Positions 11,401 to 21,723 of a stretch of DNA of 64,000 nt are shown piece after piece. This DNA comes from Seminavis robusta (taxonomy: Eukaryota > Bacillariophyta > Bacillariophyceae > Naviculales > Naviculaceae), in contig CAICTM010000004.1 of assembly GCA_903772945.1 (NCBI GenBank), forward strand, positions 62,001-126,000. Reading direction: 5' to 3'. Position 1 is the first letter of the stretch, and the number at the start of each line of letters is the position of its first letter. A program made the translations under genes and the position numbers. The notes under the pieces were generated by a model. That model did no database searches. It was not told where the DNA came from and saw only the letters and a program-made list of their open reading frames with translations.

Positions 11401-12902
11401 TCCATATGCTAGTTTCCTTGGCCAGGGAAGTTTCAAAAGCGTGTACAAAGTCAAGAATTCAGCTCTGAAGGCTCCAGAAGCTGTCTCCATCATGTAAGTT
11501 CTTTTGTTTCCTGCCGATAACGGCACAGCTTGGAGTGCGAATGATCCTCACCGAATGATTGGTCGCCTGTTTTTGCAGGGACATTGACCATCTGGAGTCA
11601 ATTGGGTACAACAAGTTGCTTGGAACCGAACTGGCGGTTTCTGTAATGTTGGGTTCACTTTCCAGGAGAGGCATTTGCCCAAACTTTGTGGTAACCCGAG
11701 GTGTTTTCACTTGCCCCTACGCCCCTCCCGAAAGCCACTGGGGCTCTGCAGAAAATCGGAACCACGGGGTGCACATCAAAACACCCAAAGGAAAGCGCAA
11801 ACCGAGAGAGCCTGGTGCAAAGAAGAGTGGTCGCTATCAATACATTCGAATGGAGCTCTGTTCTGGGGGCGATGCGGAAGAATACATCAAAGATCAACCA
11901 GACCAGTTGCTGAATGTTGAGATGTCAAGAATCCTCCTTTTTCAGCTGAGTTTTGCGCTGCACGTGGCTGCCTCAAAGTTCAGCCTGAAGCACTACGATT
12001 TGAAACTCCTCAACGTGTTTCTTCAAGATGCAACCAATGTCCCCGGAGCCAACACGTCCGCCACAAGTGATGTGGTTCTTCGCTATGGGTTGGGTTCCAA
12101 AACTTTTGCATTGCAGATGCCGATCGAGAATGCACTTATTGCCAAGATCGCCGATTACGGGACTGCAGACATGCAATCGGAGACCACGGGCCAACCCGTC
12201 ACCTCCAACCGATTCACTACGTTTGAGAATACACCTCCAGATTTCCTCATTCTCGGTAACGCTGCTAAACAAGGTCATGGTCATGATTTGTTTGGGCTCG
12301 GGCTCTGTATGCTTCATTTATTCACGGGAAAAGCGCCATACGAGGAAATTCTTGATGATGTCAAGTGCCCTCCATTCTTCAAAAAGTCGCTGCGTAATCT
12401 GTGGGAGTCAGAGAATGCTGTCGGGTATAGTGTTATTCAAACCTTGATTTTCGCTGGCCTCTTCAAGGACGACGAAGGCAATTATGACGGGGAACCAGAT
12501 GAAACTTTGTATGATACTCTCTACAGATTCTTGGTTCTCTTTGGAATACCCGAAAAAACTTTTCAACGAAAGGAGTGTGGGAAAGTGTGGAAGGCAATTT
12601 CCGATTCCTTTTGCAACGAAGGAACAAGGCAAGGAAAGGACTTTCGAACATTTCAAAGCGACCGCAGGAAGTACTCGATATCCAATGGAAGCAACAAGTT
12701 CATTGAACGGGCCCGGCGAAATCTTCGCGCAATTCCCGGTGGCATGGAATTGCTGATGTCGTTGGTGCACTTTGACCCTGACAAGAGGGCAACCGCACTT
12801 GACGTGCTCAATTCTGAATTCTTTGCTCCTCTTTTGGAGCAACCTGGAGCGCAATATGGACCATGCGACGATGTACGAAGCTACATCTCTTTTTCAACTT
12901 GA
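8402..12902 (+). CDS. F-box and protein-kinase fusion protein
   Basis: Two exons, 8402-11493 and 11579-12902 (1471 residues); the 85-bp intron starts GTAAGT and ends TTTTTGCAG. Residues 1-900 are Ser-rich and mostly disordered, with acidic tracts. At about 910-955 a segment (ILPQIFSYLEGPELLSTLSLVC) matches an F-box, the Skp1-binding motif of SCF ubiquitin ligases. From about 1003 a protein kinase fold follows: glycine loop GQGSFKSVYK, HYDLKLLN in place of HRDLKxxN at about 1169, DYG in place of DFG at about 1222, PPD for APE, then HDLFGLGLCMLHLFTGKAPY. The catalytic Asp, Asn and metal Asp are kept, so activity is possible. The frame opens upstream with a TTG only; the ATG at 8402 is the first. 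Substrate unknown; it may couple phosphorylation to ubiquitination. Confidence 0.75.
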
Positions 12903-13102
12903 GTTTCGTGTCTGCTGTAGCAAGCTAGCTAGAATCAGATGTGGCCAGATGATCAATGGGAAATAGCACAAATTACGAGTAAGCCCTACCTTGTCAGCTA
13001 GACTTTTTAAATAGTGTACTGATGAGTACCGGTACCAGTACTGTACTGTTTTGGCAGCCGCGGCGTTTGTGAAGCAAATCCATACTGTATCATTTTAGCT
13101 AG

Positions 13103-14554
13103 CTAGCGACACAAACATCCTGGGCAGTTGTGGAGTGATTCATGCATGTAGGCATCACAGTCAGCACAAAAGAAGTTGAGACATTCCGGGCACTGGAACC
13201 TCAGAGTCTCATCCACCTCATCCTTTTTCACTTTGGCAGACGACACTGCATCATTGGTTTCCTCCCCCCCTCCAAAAGCTCGTAGGCAGGCGAAACAGTT
13301 GACTTCGGGAGAAGTTGACAGGGACGAGTCAAGCACTATTCCACCTTGATTAAAAACTCTTCCAGACGGTGTCGCCGAGGGCACCTCGCTACTGAGAGCC
13401 GCTTTTCGTATTTCCGATGCCCCCAAAGAGATTTCCGAGAAGGGCGCGACGGGGAATAAGTGATGGAACGATCGAGCCAGATGCGGAGATAGGACCAGTT
13501 TCAAGCCACATACAGCACAATCGGCTGGCAATTCAGAAAGCTTAGCCTGACACTGTGGGCACGTATAAGCCGTTCTTGCCAACAAGGTCGTATCTTGAGT
13601 GGCATGGACTAGAGTAGGCACTTCCGACGATGTTCGTGTGGGAAATCCCATCTGAACCATATCACAGGCGAAATCTTGTCGTTCTGGGTCAGTCATAGTT
13701 GGCGGAGGGACACACTGTCCCAACAGCCAATCGCGGAAATGAGCCTTATCCAAGCTCACCCCCACCACCCCCGTAGTTTCCTCGGCCAATTTTCTACAAA
13801 TGTGCATTTCGGCGCTGATTGCCATGGTAGATACCCTCACTTTGGCCGTCTTCAACCGAGGTAGTGTTTCGGTGAGTAGGTATCCTGGATCACACGTGGA
13901 TAGGGCACCAACTAGAATGACAATTTCTCTTGATCCGTGTCTTGGTTGATGGCCCAGTGACCTTCCAGCCACTTCAATTCCATTCTGGAGGGAGAATTCG
14001 CCACCTCCCGTGGGACCCTCGGAAGCTGCCATTTGTGCCACAGATTGCAACGCCAATTTGTGTGCTTTGGACGAACTGCTCAGTTGCGTCAATATTTCTG
14101 CCTCGCCGTTCTTAATAAGAATAAACCCAAGATGTGACAATGGATTTTGATCATAGTACTCTTGGACAAAGTTTTGTAGAATTTCAATGGTAACATCCAG
14201 CCGAGTACCTCCTGGAAAGACTGGATCCTTGACACGCATCCAGCGACTGGCATCAATGAGGACATATAGATATCGAATCATATCTCGTACAACCCTTCGG
14301 TTGCGTTGAGCATAATCATTTTGTTCCAGTCGCTTGCGTCGGCGTCGAATGGCATCCGCCACAGAGCCCTCGCCTTCTACAATGAGATTCCCGTCATCAT
14401 CTTCACGGACAGCATTCTGCCAAGCAGCTTGAGAGTCATGGGATTCCCACACATGGTTGACATCGGTTGGGTTGGGTGGTTTATTGCCGCCGCCGCCGCT
14501 GCTGCTGCCGCTCTTGGGGGCCGATGCCGATGATGCTGTACTGGGAGCTGTCAT
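13103..14554 (-). CDS. SSL1: TFIIH core subunit SSL1/p44 (GTF2H2)
   Basis: A single exon of 483 residues from the first ATG at 14554. Residues about 70-270 form the Ssl1 von Willebrand A domain: RDMIRYLYVLIDASRWM, then RLDVTIEILQNFVQEYYDQNP, and the HGSREIVILVGALSTCDPG block typical of p44. A CPQC...CAVCGLKL zinc-binding segment follows at about 325-345, and the C-terminus carries the C4C4 RING-like domain (CFAC...CPECLNFFCADCDAYMHESLHNCPGC). p44 activates the XPD helicase inside TFIIH, acting in RNA polymerase II initiation and nucleotide excision repair in the nucleus. The N-terminal 25 residues are Ser/Gly-rich and disordered. The gene lies tail to tail with the F-box kinase gene, 200 bp apart. 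Confidence 0.93.
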   Translation of the reverse strand: MTAPSTASSASAPKSGSSSGGGGNKPPNPTDVNHVWESHDSQAAWQNAVREDDDGNLIVEGEGSVADAIRRRRKRLEQNDYAQRNRRVVRDMIRYLYVLIDASRWMRVKDPVFPGGTRLDVTIEILQNFVQEYYDQNPLSHLGFILIKNGEAEILTQLSSSSKAHKLALQSVAQMAASEGPTGGGEFSLQNGIEVAGRSLGHQPRHGSREIVILVGALSTCDPGYLLTETLPRLKTAKVRVSTMAISAEMHICRKLAEETTGVVGVSLDKAHFRDWLLGQCVPPPTMTDPERQDFACDMVQMGFPTRTSSEVPTLVHATQDTTLLARTAYTCPQCQAKLSELPADCAVCGLKLVLSPHLARSFHHLFPVAPFSEISLGASEIRKAALSSEVPSATPSGRVFNQGGIVLDSSLSTSPEVNCFACLRAFGGGEETNDAVSSAKVKKDEVDETLRFQCPECLNFFCADCDAYMHESLHNCPGCLCR

Positions 14555-14746
14555 GGTCGTCAATGATGATTTGTGTAAGTGATCACGATCGAGCGTGTTC
14601 GCTCGATCCCTTCCTCGTCTTCATGCGTGCAGGTCGGGTTTGACTTGCGAATTTAGGGTTACGGCTGATTTTCCGTCAGCGAGAGCGCAACAAAATCCGT
14701 TTGGTTTCCGAACGCTTCGTCACTGGTGTGTGGCAATCTACTACCT

Positions 14747-14776
14747 CTAGCTAGCTAGCTAGCTAGCTAGCTAGCT
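14747..14776. repeat. TAGC tetranucleotide microsatellite
   Basis: About seven uninterrupted CTAG/TAGC units. Shorter runs of the same motif occur near the ends of many genes in the window. Confidence 0.9.
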
Positions 14777-14820
14777 ATTTAAAAAAAATAGTACTCTTTA
14801 CATTTTAATTATTAAAAGTA

Positions 14821-14941
14821 GTTTCACTTTTTCTTGCAAAAGTTTCACTCATTCAAAAAGTGAAACAGTAAAGAATAAAAGGTAAATCTACCTCATCTAC
14901 CTTAAAAAAGATAGACGGCGTAGAAAGTAGATTTACCTTTT
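14821..14941. repeat. Two adjacent perfect inverted repeats (hairpin-forming)
   Basis: GTTTCACTTTTT at 14821-14832 pairs perfectly with AAAAAGTGAAAC at 14855-14866 (12 bp). AAAAGGTAAATCTAC at 14877-14891 pairs perfectly with GTAGATTTACCTTTT at 14927-14941 (15 bp, 35-base spacer). The sequence is AT-rich and unlike its flanks, so it could be a small MITE-type insertion or its remnant. Confidence 0.75.
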
Positions 14942-15264
14942 CCATTTGATATTTTTGTCCTGCCCTTTAAGTAAGCAGTCCTCCACCGAATGTCATTCAA
15001 TCGATCCTGTTGGCATTGAGGGTATGCTTACCGGTGAGATGTGCTAACCGGTGAGTGCATCATGATTCAGAACATTGCGAGTAAACGTGCGTCTGGATTA
15101 AGGCTCCACGGCTGCTGACATGGCTGAGACTGTTGGGCCTAGCTAGATGTTCGCATAGGCGGCTTGTTGTGTTCTTAAGATTCTTAGCGTGTTCGAATTA
15201 AATCACAGCTTGACATGCTGATTAGCATACATGCTTCAATTATTAGAGGTTGATCTAATCCTAC

Positions 15265-15679
15265 TGCAATACACGGCTCTTAGCCTTATTCGCGACTCGA
15301 TCCTAGATAGGGTTTGAGTTCGACTCATGACTGAGTCTTTCGTGAATAGTCATTGAGACAGGGTTCTCATGACCGCTAGTCATACTAGGTCGATGTGAAA
15401 CATCGCGCTAGATATTTAGCTGGCGTGGAGAGATTCCACGCTACTAGATAAATGCTAGACGAATTCTTCCACGCGTTCCGTTTTTGGATCGTGGAGTAGG
15501 ATTGCTACCGCAACCTACTCTATCACACTCTACAGTCTCCCGCGGGAGTTCAGATCTACGATCCTTTGATTGTGGATCTCTCTCGTTGTTTAGTTTTCAT
15601 AGCTTTCTAACTCTCATAACTTTCATTCTCTCAAACTCAAAACACTCGAAAGATCTTTACACTACTTTTGCGTAGTGCA
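15265..15679 (+). repeat. 5' LTR of the Ty3/Gypsy element
   Basis: 415 bp, TG...CA ends. It shares its whole length with the repeats at 19207-19617 and 49574-50001. It carries a TGACTCA-like palindromic patch (GACTCATGACTGAGTC) that could be a bZIP-type site, by inference only. Confidence 0.88.
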
Positions 15680-18600
15680 TTTTGTTAACAAACACAATAG
15701 CTTTCAGCTACCCCAACCTATTCCTCACCATGAAGATTGCCAAAGAGCATACACCAGCTTCGAGTCAAAGCTGCGTGACAAACCAATCCTTCTTCTCATC
15801 GACCTCGATGATGAATGCGAAATCGACGATTCTCGCTCTACCACCTACAAACTTCGCACTATTCCAGCAGATGCTAACAGCGCACAAGTACACCTTCAAG
15901 GTCCAAATCATCAAATGGATCTGAGATCCACGTCAGACCATCAAGTGGGCTGACGTATGGAGAAGGTCTTCGTCGGGCTCGCCATTGCTACGCCTGACGA
16001 CAAACACAACCTCCTCAGAGGAGATGACTTCTAGCTCTGCCAAGAGCAGTTACGATCTAGCTGTGCAGGCCACCGTGAAATACGTTGGAATGCCCTGCGC
16101 CAGATTGCAGTCAACGCGATTCTCCTCGCGACATACGTGGCGGTGAAGACGAAGCCACTTTCCAAGCACGTTTCCAGGCTGCCTGGAACGGAGCAGCTCG
16201 CCTGCTTTGGACGACCTAACATTACGTTTGGCATAAATGCCTGTTCTGAAGCGGTCTGTCCCTACAAGGCTCTTGAAAAGCAGAAACGCTTCATGCGCCG
16301 CAAGATGCGTAACCTGCTGATATGTCTACTCGGGCTTATGTCAAACAACCTCAGTCGGATGAACACCGATAGAACTTCCTCGTCTACCACCTTTTGGACC
16401 CCACCAACTTGAACCATGACAAGTCATTGACATTGTTTGTCATGGAATTCCACGCTCGTGGATGAAGAAGTTGGACGAACACGACTTCGATCCTTTCTCA
16501 GCTCCTATCGGGAAACCATTGGATTTCTGCGAACGCATGGAATCCTCCGAAGACTTTGACAAGGGCGGTGAGCCAACAAGCTCCTCGAAGAAGAACAACA
16601 GCAAGAAGTACAAGTACACTCGCAACAACGACCACTCTTCCAAGAACAAAGAAATGGTGCGACTACCACGAGTCCAGCACTCACAACACTGCTGACTGCA
16701 TGACTTTGAAGAAGCTCAAGGCCAAGTCTCAGTCCTCGTCTGACAACGATAACAAGCCAACGTACATACAAGAACAAGACTTGGAAACGCAAGTCGACGA
16801 CGCCAAGACCTACACCAAGAAAGGAACTTCTGTCCTCATGAAGAAGGTTTCCAACGCTGCGGTCAAGGCTGATCGCAGAAGAAAAGCGAATGCAACCATG
16901 TGTCAAGCGCAAGTCTGACAACTCCGACAACGAGGACGATCCTCTGTTGGATCCATCAACATGATGGACAAGAAGATGGCGCTGGTCGACAAGGCGCTTG
17001 CCGAATCGACTTCAATCATTCGGATGGAGAGATCTCCGTCTGAGATTAGCCAGGATGATGATTCAACGAACATGTTCCGATTTCTCATACCTAAGTGATG
17101 AAGATATCTCACTAAATAGTAAAAAGATTTGTTTGCAACTAACAATCTACGGCAAATTAGATAAATGCCTAGTAACTTGCTCAACTAGCACTGACGATCT
17201 GTTCAGCATCGTTAACTTCGTCCATGGCCAATCAACTCATCAACGTCACATGACAAGAGACCTTGAAACTATCGTCTATGTAGATTAAACAGACGAGCGA
17301 AAGGGAACGAAAACCCGTTACACTCTGTTGCTTACTGGATACAGAGAATCCGAACTTTAATTGCTCAAACTCATGCTAAGATTTACTCATGAAGAATCAT
17401 GGGGGCGTCCAAACAATTGCGGACTGCTTCTATGAAGGAATTGAGACCCGCACGAAGAGTAAGGGCACACCTCGCGATTCCTGAGTTCCACGATGGTAGA
17501 TTATCAAGTGGAATTTACACGTCACCAAGAACTTGGGGGCGCAAGACGTGATCATAGGTCAAGACACTCTCTGCGATCTAAGAATCAAGTTTGATTTCAC
17601 TACCATGTCATGGGGTGGAACCATGCATTTTCCCGGCGAAAGAGAGCAACACCAATAGAAAGGAGAACTCTCCATTCCGATTCTGCAGCTGTCAGCGACA
17701 ATGAAATAGTCTCAAGAAGATTCTTGATACGACATACGAACAAATAGGCTTAAGGCAGATATGCCAGAGTCGAAATCCGTTAAACAAGGAGGAGCAAGAA
17801 CTGCCTCATGCCTTTTCAACCAAGTGCTTCGACCCAGTCGGGATACTTTGGGAGAGTTGCCAATGGGACAGACTACGAAGTAGAACTTCGTCCCGACGTT
17901 AAATCCTATTACACATAGGGCTCACCCTACTCCACGGGTCCATACCAACACCTTAAGAGGAGGTTGAACGTCTCTGCGAAACAGGGGCACTCAAGAAGGT
18001 GAATCGTTCCAAGTGGGCGGCACCAACTTTCATCATTCTCAAGAAAGACGGATCTGTACGATTCATCTCTGATTTCCGGGAACCGAACAAACGGATCAAG
18101 CGGAAGCTTTATCCTATCCCAAAAATACAGGACATGCTCTTGAACCAGAAGGATTCAAGTGCGCTACCAGTCTAGACCTGAACACGGGACAATACCACAT
18201 CGAGCTGTCACTTCACTCGAAGCAACACTATACCATTGCACTCCCGAAGGGAAAGCACGAGTACCAGAGGTGCCAATGGGCCTATGTAATAGTCCCGACA
18301 TCTTCCAAGGAAGATGAAAGCACGATGCATGACTTAGAAAAGTTCCGTGCATACGTTGATGATCAACTCATCCTAACGGCCGTCGATCTCGCAGATCGCG
18401 TTGAACATAGGATACCTTCCCCAAAGACTCCAAGAAGTCGGGAATGAATCAACACTACCAAGGCCTTCCTCGATAGGAAGAACTGGAGTATCTAGACAAT
18501 TGGACTTCTCGAGAAGGAAGCCAACTCTTAACCAAAAAAGATAACAGATGCGATCCAGCTATCGCTCTTCTACCAACAGGAAGTAACTTCGTAGATTCAT

Positions 18601-19206
18601 TGGACCAATGAACTACCAAGGCTGCTCCAAGACAGCAGACGGAGTAACCATCGTTCTGAAACAGACGTGGTACCCAGTATCCATGACAATGGACAGAGAA
18701 CGTGATCCCGCGTAAGAGGTCGAAAGACTCTCGGGATTGAATGGACTTCGTCGCAAGTTCACGCGCGTCAATCGTGACAAGGCTCACCACATCCGTTTCA
18801 AAGCAAACCGGAAATACATTAAGGAACGTCCCAACGACTATCCAGAAAAACACCGATAAGGAGAACACGGCACGTGTCCCTCATCAACACCATGTCAACG
18901 ACACTATGATGATTCATCAGTATCAGAACCGTTAATACGGTCAGCCAACGCACAAGGTCCTTACACACAGACCGAGTCAATAACAATGGCACTGTACGGC
19001 TCCGACATACTACGCCAATAGCGGCACAGTCTACCAGACTTGGAACATAAGGATTTACACCATACAAGGCCTGATCCCCTGTAGGATTGCCATCGTGCGA
19101 CGCACATGTCTACATCCAATTCTCCGGAGAGTGCCCCGCACTTTAATTCATATGTTCTCCTTGTCCGACTGATGTCGTGCCTTCCGTGACCTTGTCAGGG
19201 GGCGAA

Positions 19207-19617
19207 TGCAATACACGGCTTTAGCCTTATTCGCGACTCGATCCTAGATAGGGTGAGTTCGACTCATGACTGAGTCTTTCGTGAATAGTCATTGAGACAG
19301 GGTTCTCATGACCGCTAGTCATACTAGGTGATGGTGAAACATCGCGCTAGATATAGCTGCGTGGAGAGATTCCACGTACTAGATAAATGCTAGACGAATC
19401 TTCCACGCGTTCCGTTTTTTGGATCGTGAGTAGGATTGCTACCGCAACCTACTCTATCACACTCTACAGTCTCCCGCGGGAGTTCAGATCTACGATCCTT
19501 TGATTGTGGATCTCTCTCGTTGATTAGTTTTCATAGCTTTCTAATCCTCTCATAACTTTCATTCTCTCAAACTCAAAACACTCGAAAGATCTTTACACTA
19601 GCTTTTAGCGTAGTGCA
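19207..19617 (+). repeat. 3' LTR of the Ty3/Gypsy element
   Basis: 411 bp, matching the 5' LTR over its full length and followed by CTAC, the same four bases that precede the 5' LTR. Confidence 0.88.
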
Positions 19618-19896
19618 CTACAACCATGTCATCGTCAAATTCATTGACAGTGTACATTGGAAAGAACCATGGTTTAACGTTGACTTCCTCATCTTTATAA
19701 ATCAACAAGCACAACTACATTAAGCCCTGTGAGTGGTTGTACACAACAAAAGCTTCTGTCACAAATTCACGCCACATGAACTCCACCATTGTCATGTAGT
19801 TCACAAGAGTAGCGTTTAGACTAGTAATTATCCACATTTTTATTAAAAATTAATGACAATGACGAAGGAAGCTTTCCGATTGCCGACAAGATTCCT

Positions 19897-20154
19897 ATGT
19901 CTAAGGATTATTTCGGGGCTTCTGTTGCATTGAGGAAGCAGGGTACTACGGAGGTTAAGTGTCCCTTTTGTGGAAAGATGCACGATCATGGGTCACAGCC
20001 TGGAGATTATATGGTGGGGTGTGACGATGATGATCGGTACAGTAGAGAAAATGTTATTGGAGACAGGACCTTCGATCCTAACTATAGGTATACTATCTTT
20101 GAGTACAAGGAGAGGGACGATGGGGTGAGATTGATTGTTCGGGAGCAGCTTTAA
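19897..20154 (+). CDS. Small unrecognised zinc-ribbon-like protein (CPFCGKMHDHG)
   Basis: An 85-residue open frame. Residues about 20-35 read VKCPFCGKMHDHGSQPGDY, which resembles the short 'CPxCGKxHxHG' motif found in small phage and viral-type proteins, here with VGCDDDDRY following. No further domain is seen. It lies between the LTR element and the CRESS-like replication gene, is AT-rich like that gene, and converges with it, so it may belong to the same inserted DNA. The frame is open a little upstream without an ATG; 19897 is the first good ATG. Function is not known and a chance frame cannot be excluded. Confidence 0.35.
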   Translation: MSKDYFGASVALRKQGTTEVKCPFCGKMHDHGSQPGDYMVGCDDDDRYSRENVIGDRTFDPNYRYTIFEYKERDDGVRLIVREQL

Positions 20155-20314
20155 TTAGATACTTTAGGATATGTTCGCTTTCGATCCACTCCCTTAGCCA
20201 TGTTGAACCTTCATCTGATCTTGAAATTCTCTTTCTGCCTTGGTTTTGGCTTTCTTCGAATGTATGTGCGATCTACAAATAGACGGTTTCTACCGAAAAG
20301 GTTAAGGACTACCA

Positions 20315-21562
20315 TTACTCTAGTTCTTGGTGGTTGATATGTTCTATTCCTCCTTCAAGGTCAAAACGATTGTCATCAGGAATTCCATTGGCGTTGTTCC
20401 TGCGGTCTAGGTCTTGCACTTTCTGTACTGCTAGTTCATATTGTAATTTACGATATGTGTCTTGTAAGGCTTTGCTTTTGCGTTTCCACGATTCCTTTGT
20501 CTGAGCTTGATTTATGCGGTGGATTGTCTTGCCTTTGATGTTGCCTTCTACAGGGGGGGGTTGTCCATTTGCTTTCTTCATTTGGAATCACACGTGACCA
20601 GCCTGTCTTTCTACAGAACCAAACGATCGATGAACCTATCTAGAGATAATTTGGATGAGTCGGGGACTTCATTCATGAACACAACTACTGTGTTCGGACG
20701 GGTAATATATTTGTTGGTTGGTACGTATTTGGTGCTAAGAATGTCTCCGTCTTTGATGCCTTCCAAGAGATCGTAGGGAATGTGGATATCTTTGCGGGAG
20801 TGGGGACAATCGATTAAGAAGACTTTCGTATTTTCGGAAAGCATGTACTGCATGGCGTCTAGTTTTGCAGGTTTTAACAATTATTGGATGTCTTTTCTGG
20901 TGACTTTTAGGTACTCGCTCACATAGCCAGCTTTTTCTGGCTCTGCCTAGTTCATCTATGATGAAGTAGACTTTTCTGTAAGATGGTTTGTCAATTGCGT
21001 CATGGACGTATTGATGTCAGTCTCGTGTTCTTTGAAAATTTAGGTTGGGTGGTGGTTTAGGGCGATGATGACCAAAGTAGTCATAGCACCAAGTCCGGTT
21101 TCTGCTTGTGAGGCTGTTAGTATGTTTGCCCTGTACCTAACTCACTCCATGGGAGACTTTTTGCTGCGTCCGCTTTGAATGATTCGAAGTCGGTTCTTTT
21201 TCCTGGGCTTTGACCACTTTTGCCTATTTCGAATGGGTTGCATCCTTCCTTCGTGTTTCCTCTTTCTTACAATAGTTTCTTCATTTTGCTAGGTCTTCCG
21301 GTTTGCCTTTTACGGGAGTAATGTGAATGTCATTGGCAGGAAATTTGCTTTTGGCTATTGCTAAGCGGTATTGCTCAACAAAGAGTACAAAACCTTGGTG
21401 ATTTTCATGGTTAGTCGAGGGGCCGATTTCGATTTGACATACTGCGTATTTGATTATGCCTTTGCTGTATAGGTCTAACAGAACTTCGCTATAGTTGGCT
21501 GGAAAATTATACCACATAAACTGCCAGCGGGTTCTAGAGGATTTCTGTTTGATTTTCACCAT
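20315..21562 (-). pseudogene. CRESS-DNA-virus-type replication (Rep) gene, endogenous and decayed
   Basis: Read on the minus strand. The 21281-21562 part resembles the HUH endonuclease domain of circular ssDNA virus Rep proteins: an RWQFMWYNF start in the motif I position and ENHQGFVLF in the motif II position. The 20611-20880 part resembles the end of the SF3 helicase domain (NTVVVFMNEVPDSSKLSLDRF), and DNA between them encodes pieces fitting a Walker-type region (FIIDELGRA). A Lys/Gln-rich tail lies at 20315-20581. Total span, about 1.25 kb, fits a full-length Rep. Diatoms are hosts of Bacilladnaviridae, which is the likely source group, by inference. The copy looks broken, with several breaks. 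Treated as a fossil. Confidence 0.7.
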
Positions 21563-21599
21563 GGTCGAGGATGGAGAAACAGAATAGCTTGTTAGGGTC

Positions 21600-21649
21600 G
21601 CTCAATCGCCGCGGGGCTAAGTTTATATGTGCTCAGTCGCCGCGGGGCT
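21600..21649. repeat. Iteron-like direct repeat pair next to the Rep fossil
   Basis: GCTCAATCGCCGCGGGGCT (21600-21618) recurs as GCTCAGTCGCCGCGGGGCT (21631-21649), 19 bp with one mismatch and a 31-bp period. It lies between the Rep start and the origin-like hairpin, where CRESS viruses carry Rep-binding iterons. Confidence 0.7.
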
Positions 21650-21671
21650 TGATTTATGAGAGGGAGAGATT

Positions 21672-21723
21672 AGATTAGAGGTGCCCTAAATACTATTAGG
21701 CACCTTTTTGAGACCTCTAATCT
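21672..21723 (-). promoter_or_regulatory. Origin-like stem-loop of the CRESS-type element
   Basis: A nested hairpin. The outer arms AGATTAGAGGT (21672-21682) and ACCTCTAATCT (21713-21723) are perfect; the inner arms lie at 21679-21689 and 21696-21705 with one bulged base. On the strand that carries the Rep gene the loop reads TAATAGTATTTA, which contains TAGTATT, the first seven bases of the canonical CRESS nick site TAGTATTAC. It sits 110 bp upstream of the Rep start. Confidence 0.6.

Larger units (their letters stand above)
14555..15264. other. Intergenic region upstream of SSL1, with microsatellite and inverted repeats
   Basis: No gene is seen. It includes the SSL1 promoter side, the TAGC run at 14747-14776, the paired hairpins at 14821-14941 and about 300 bp of unremarkable sequence up to the left LTR. 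Confidence 0.4.
15265..19617 (+). mobile_element. Ty3/Gypsy LTR retrotransposon, decayed, with both LTRs
   Basis: Two similar direct repeats (15265-15679 and 19207-19617), each starting TGCAATACACGG and ending GTAGTGCA, enclose about 3.5 kb. A 4-bp direct repeat CTAC flanks the element. Inside, in order, are a gag-like region with a zinc-knuckle-like CDYHESSTHNTADC, a retropepsin-like stretch and a reverse-transcriptase stretch of Ty3/Gypsy type (SDFRE, DLNTGQYHI, ALPKGKHEYQR). RNase H and integrase are not seen. The element is broken, with many breaks, and is short for the family. The two LTRs look roughly 95% alike by eye, suggesting a fairly recent but not brand-new insertion. Treated as a fossil. 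Confidence 0.88.
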
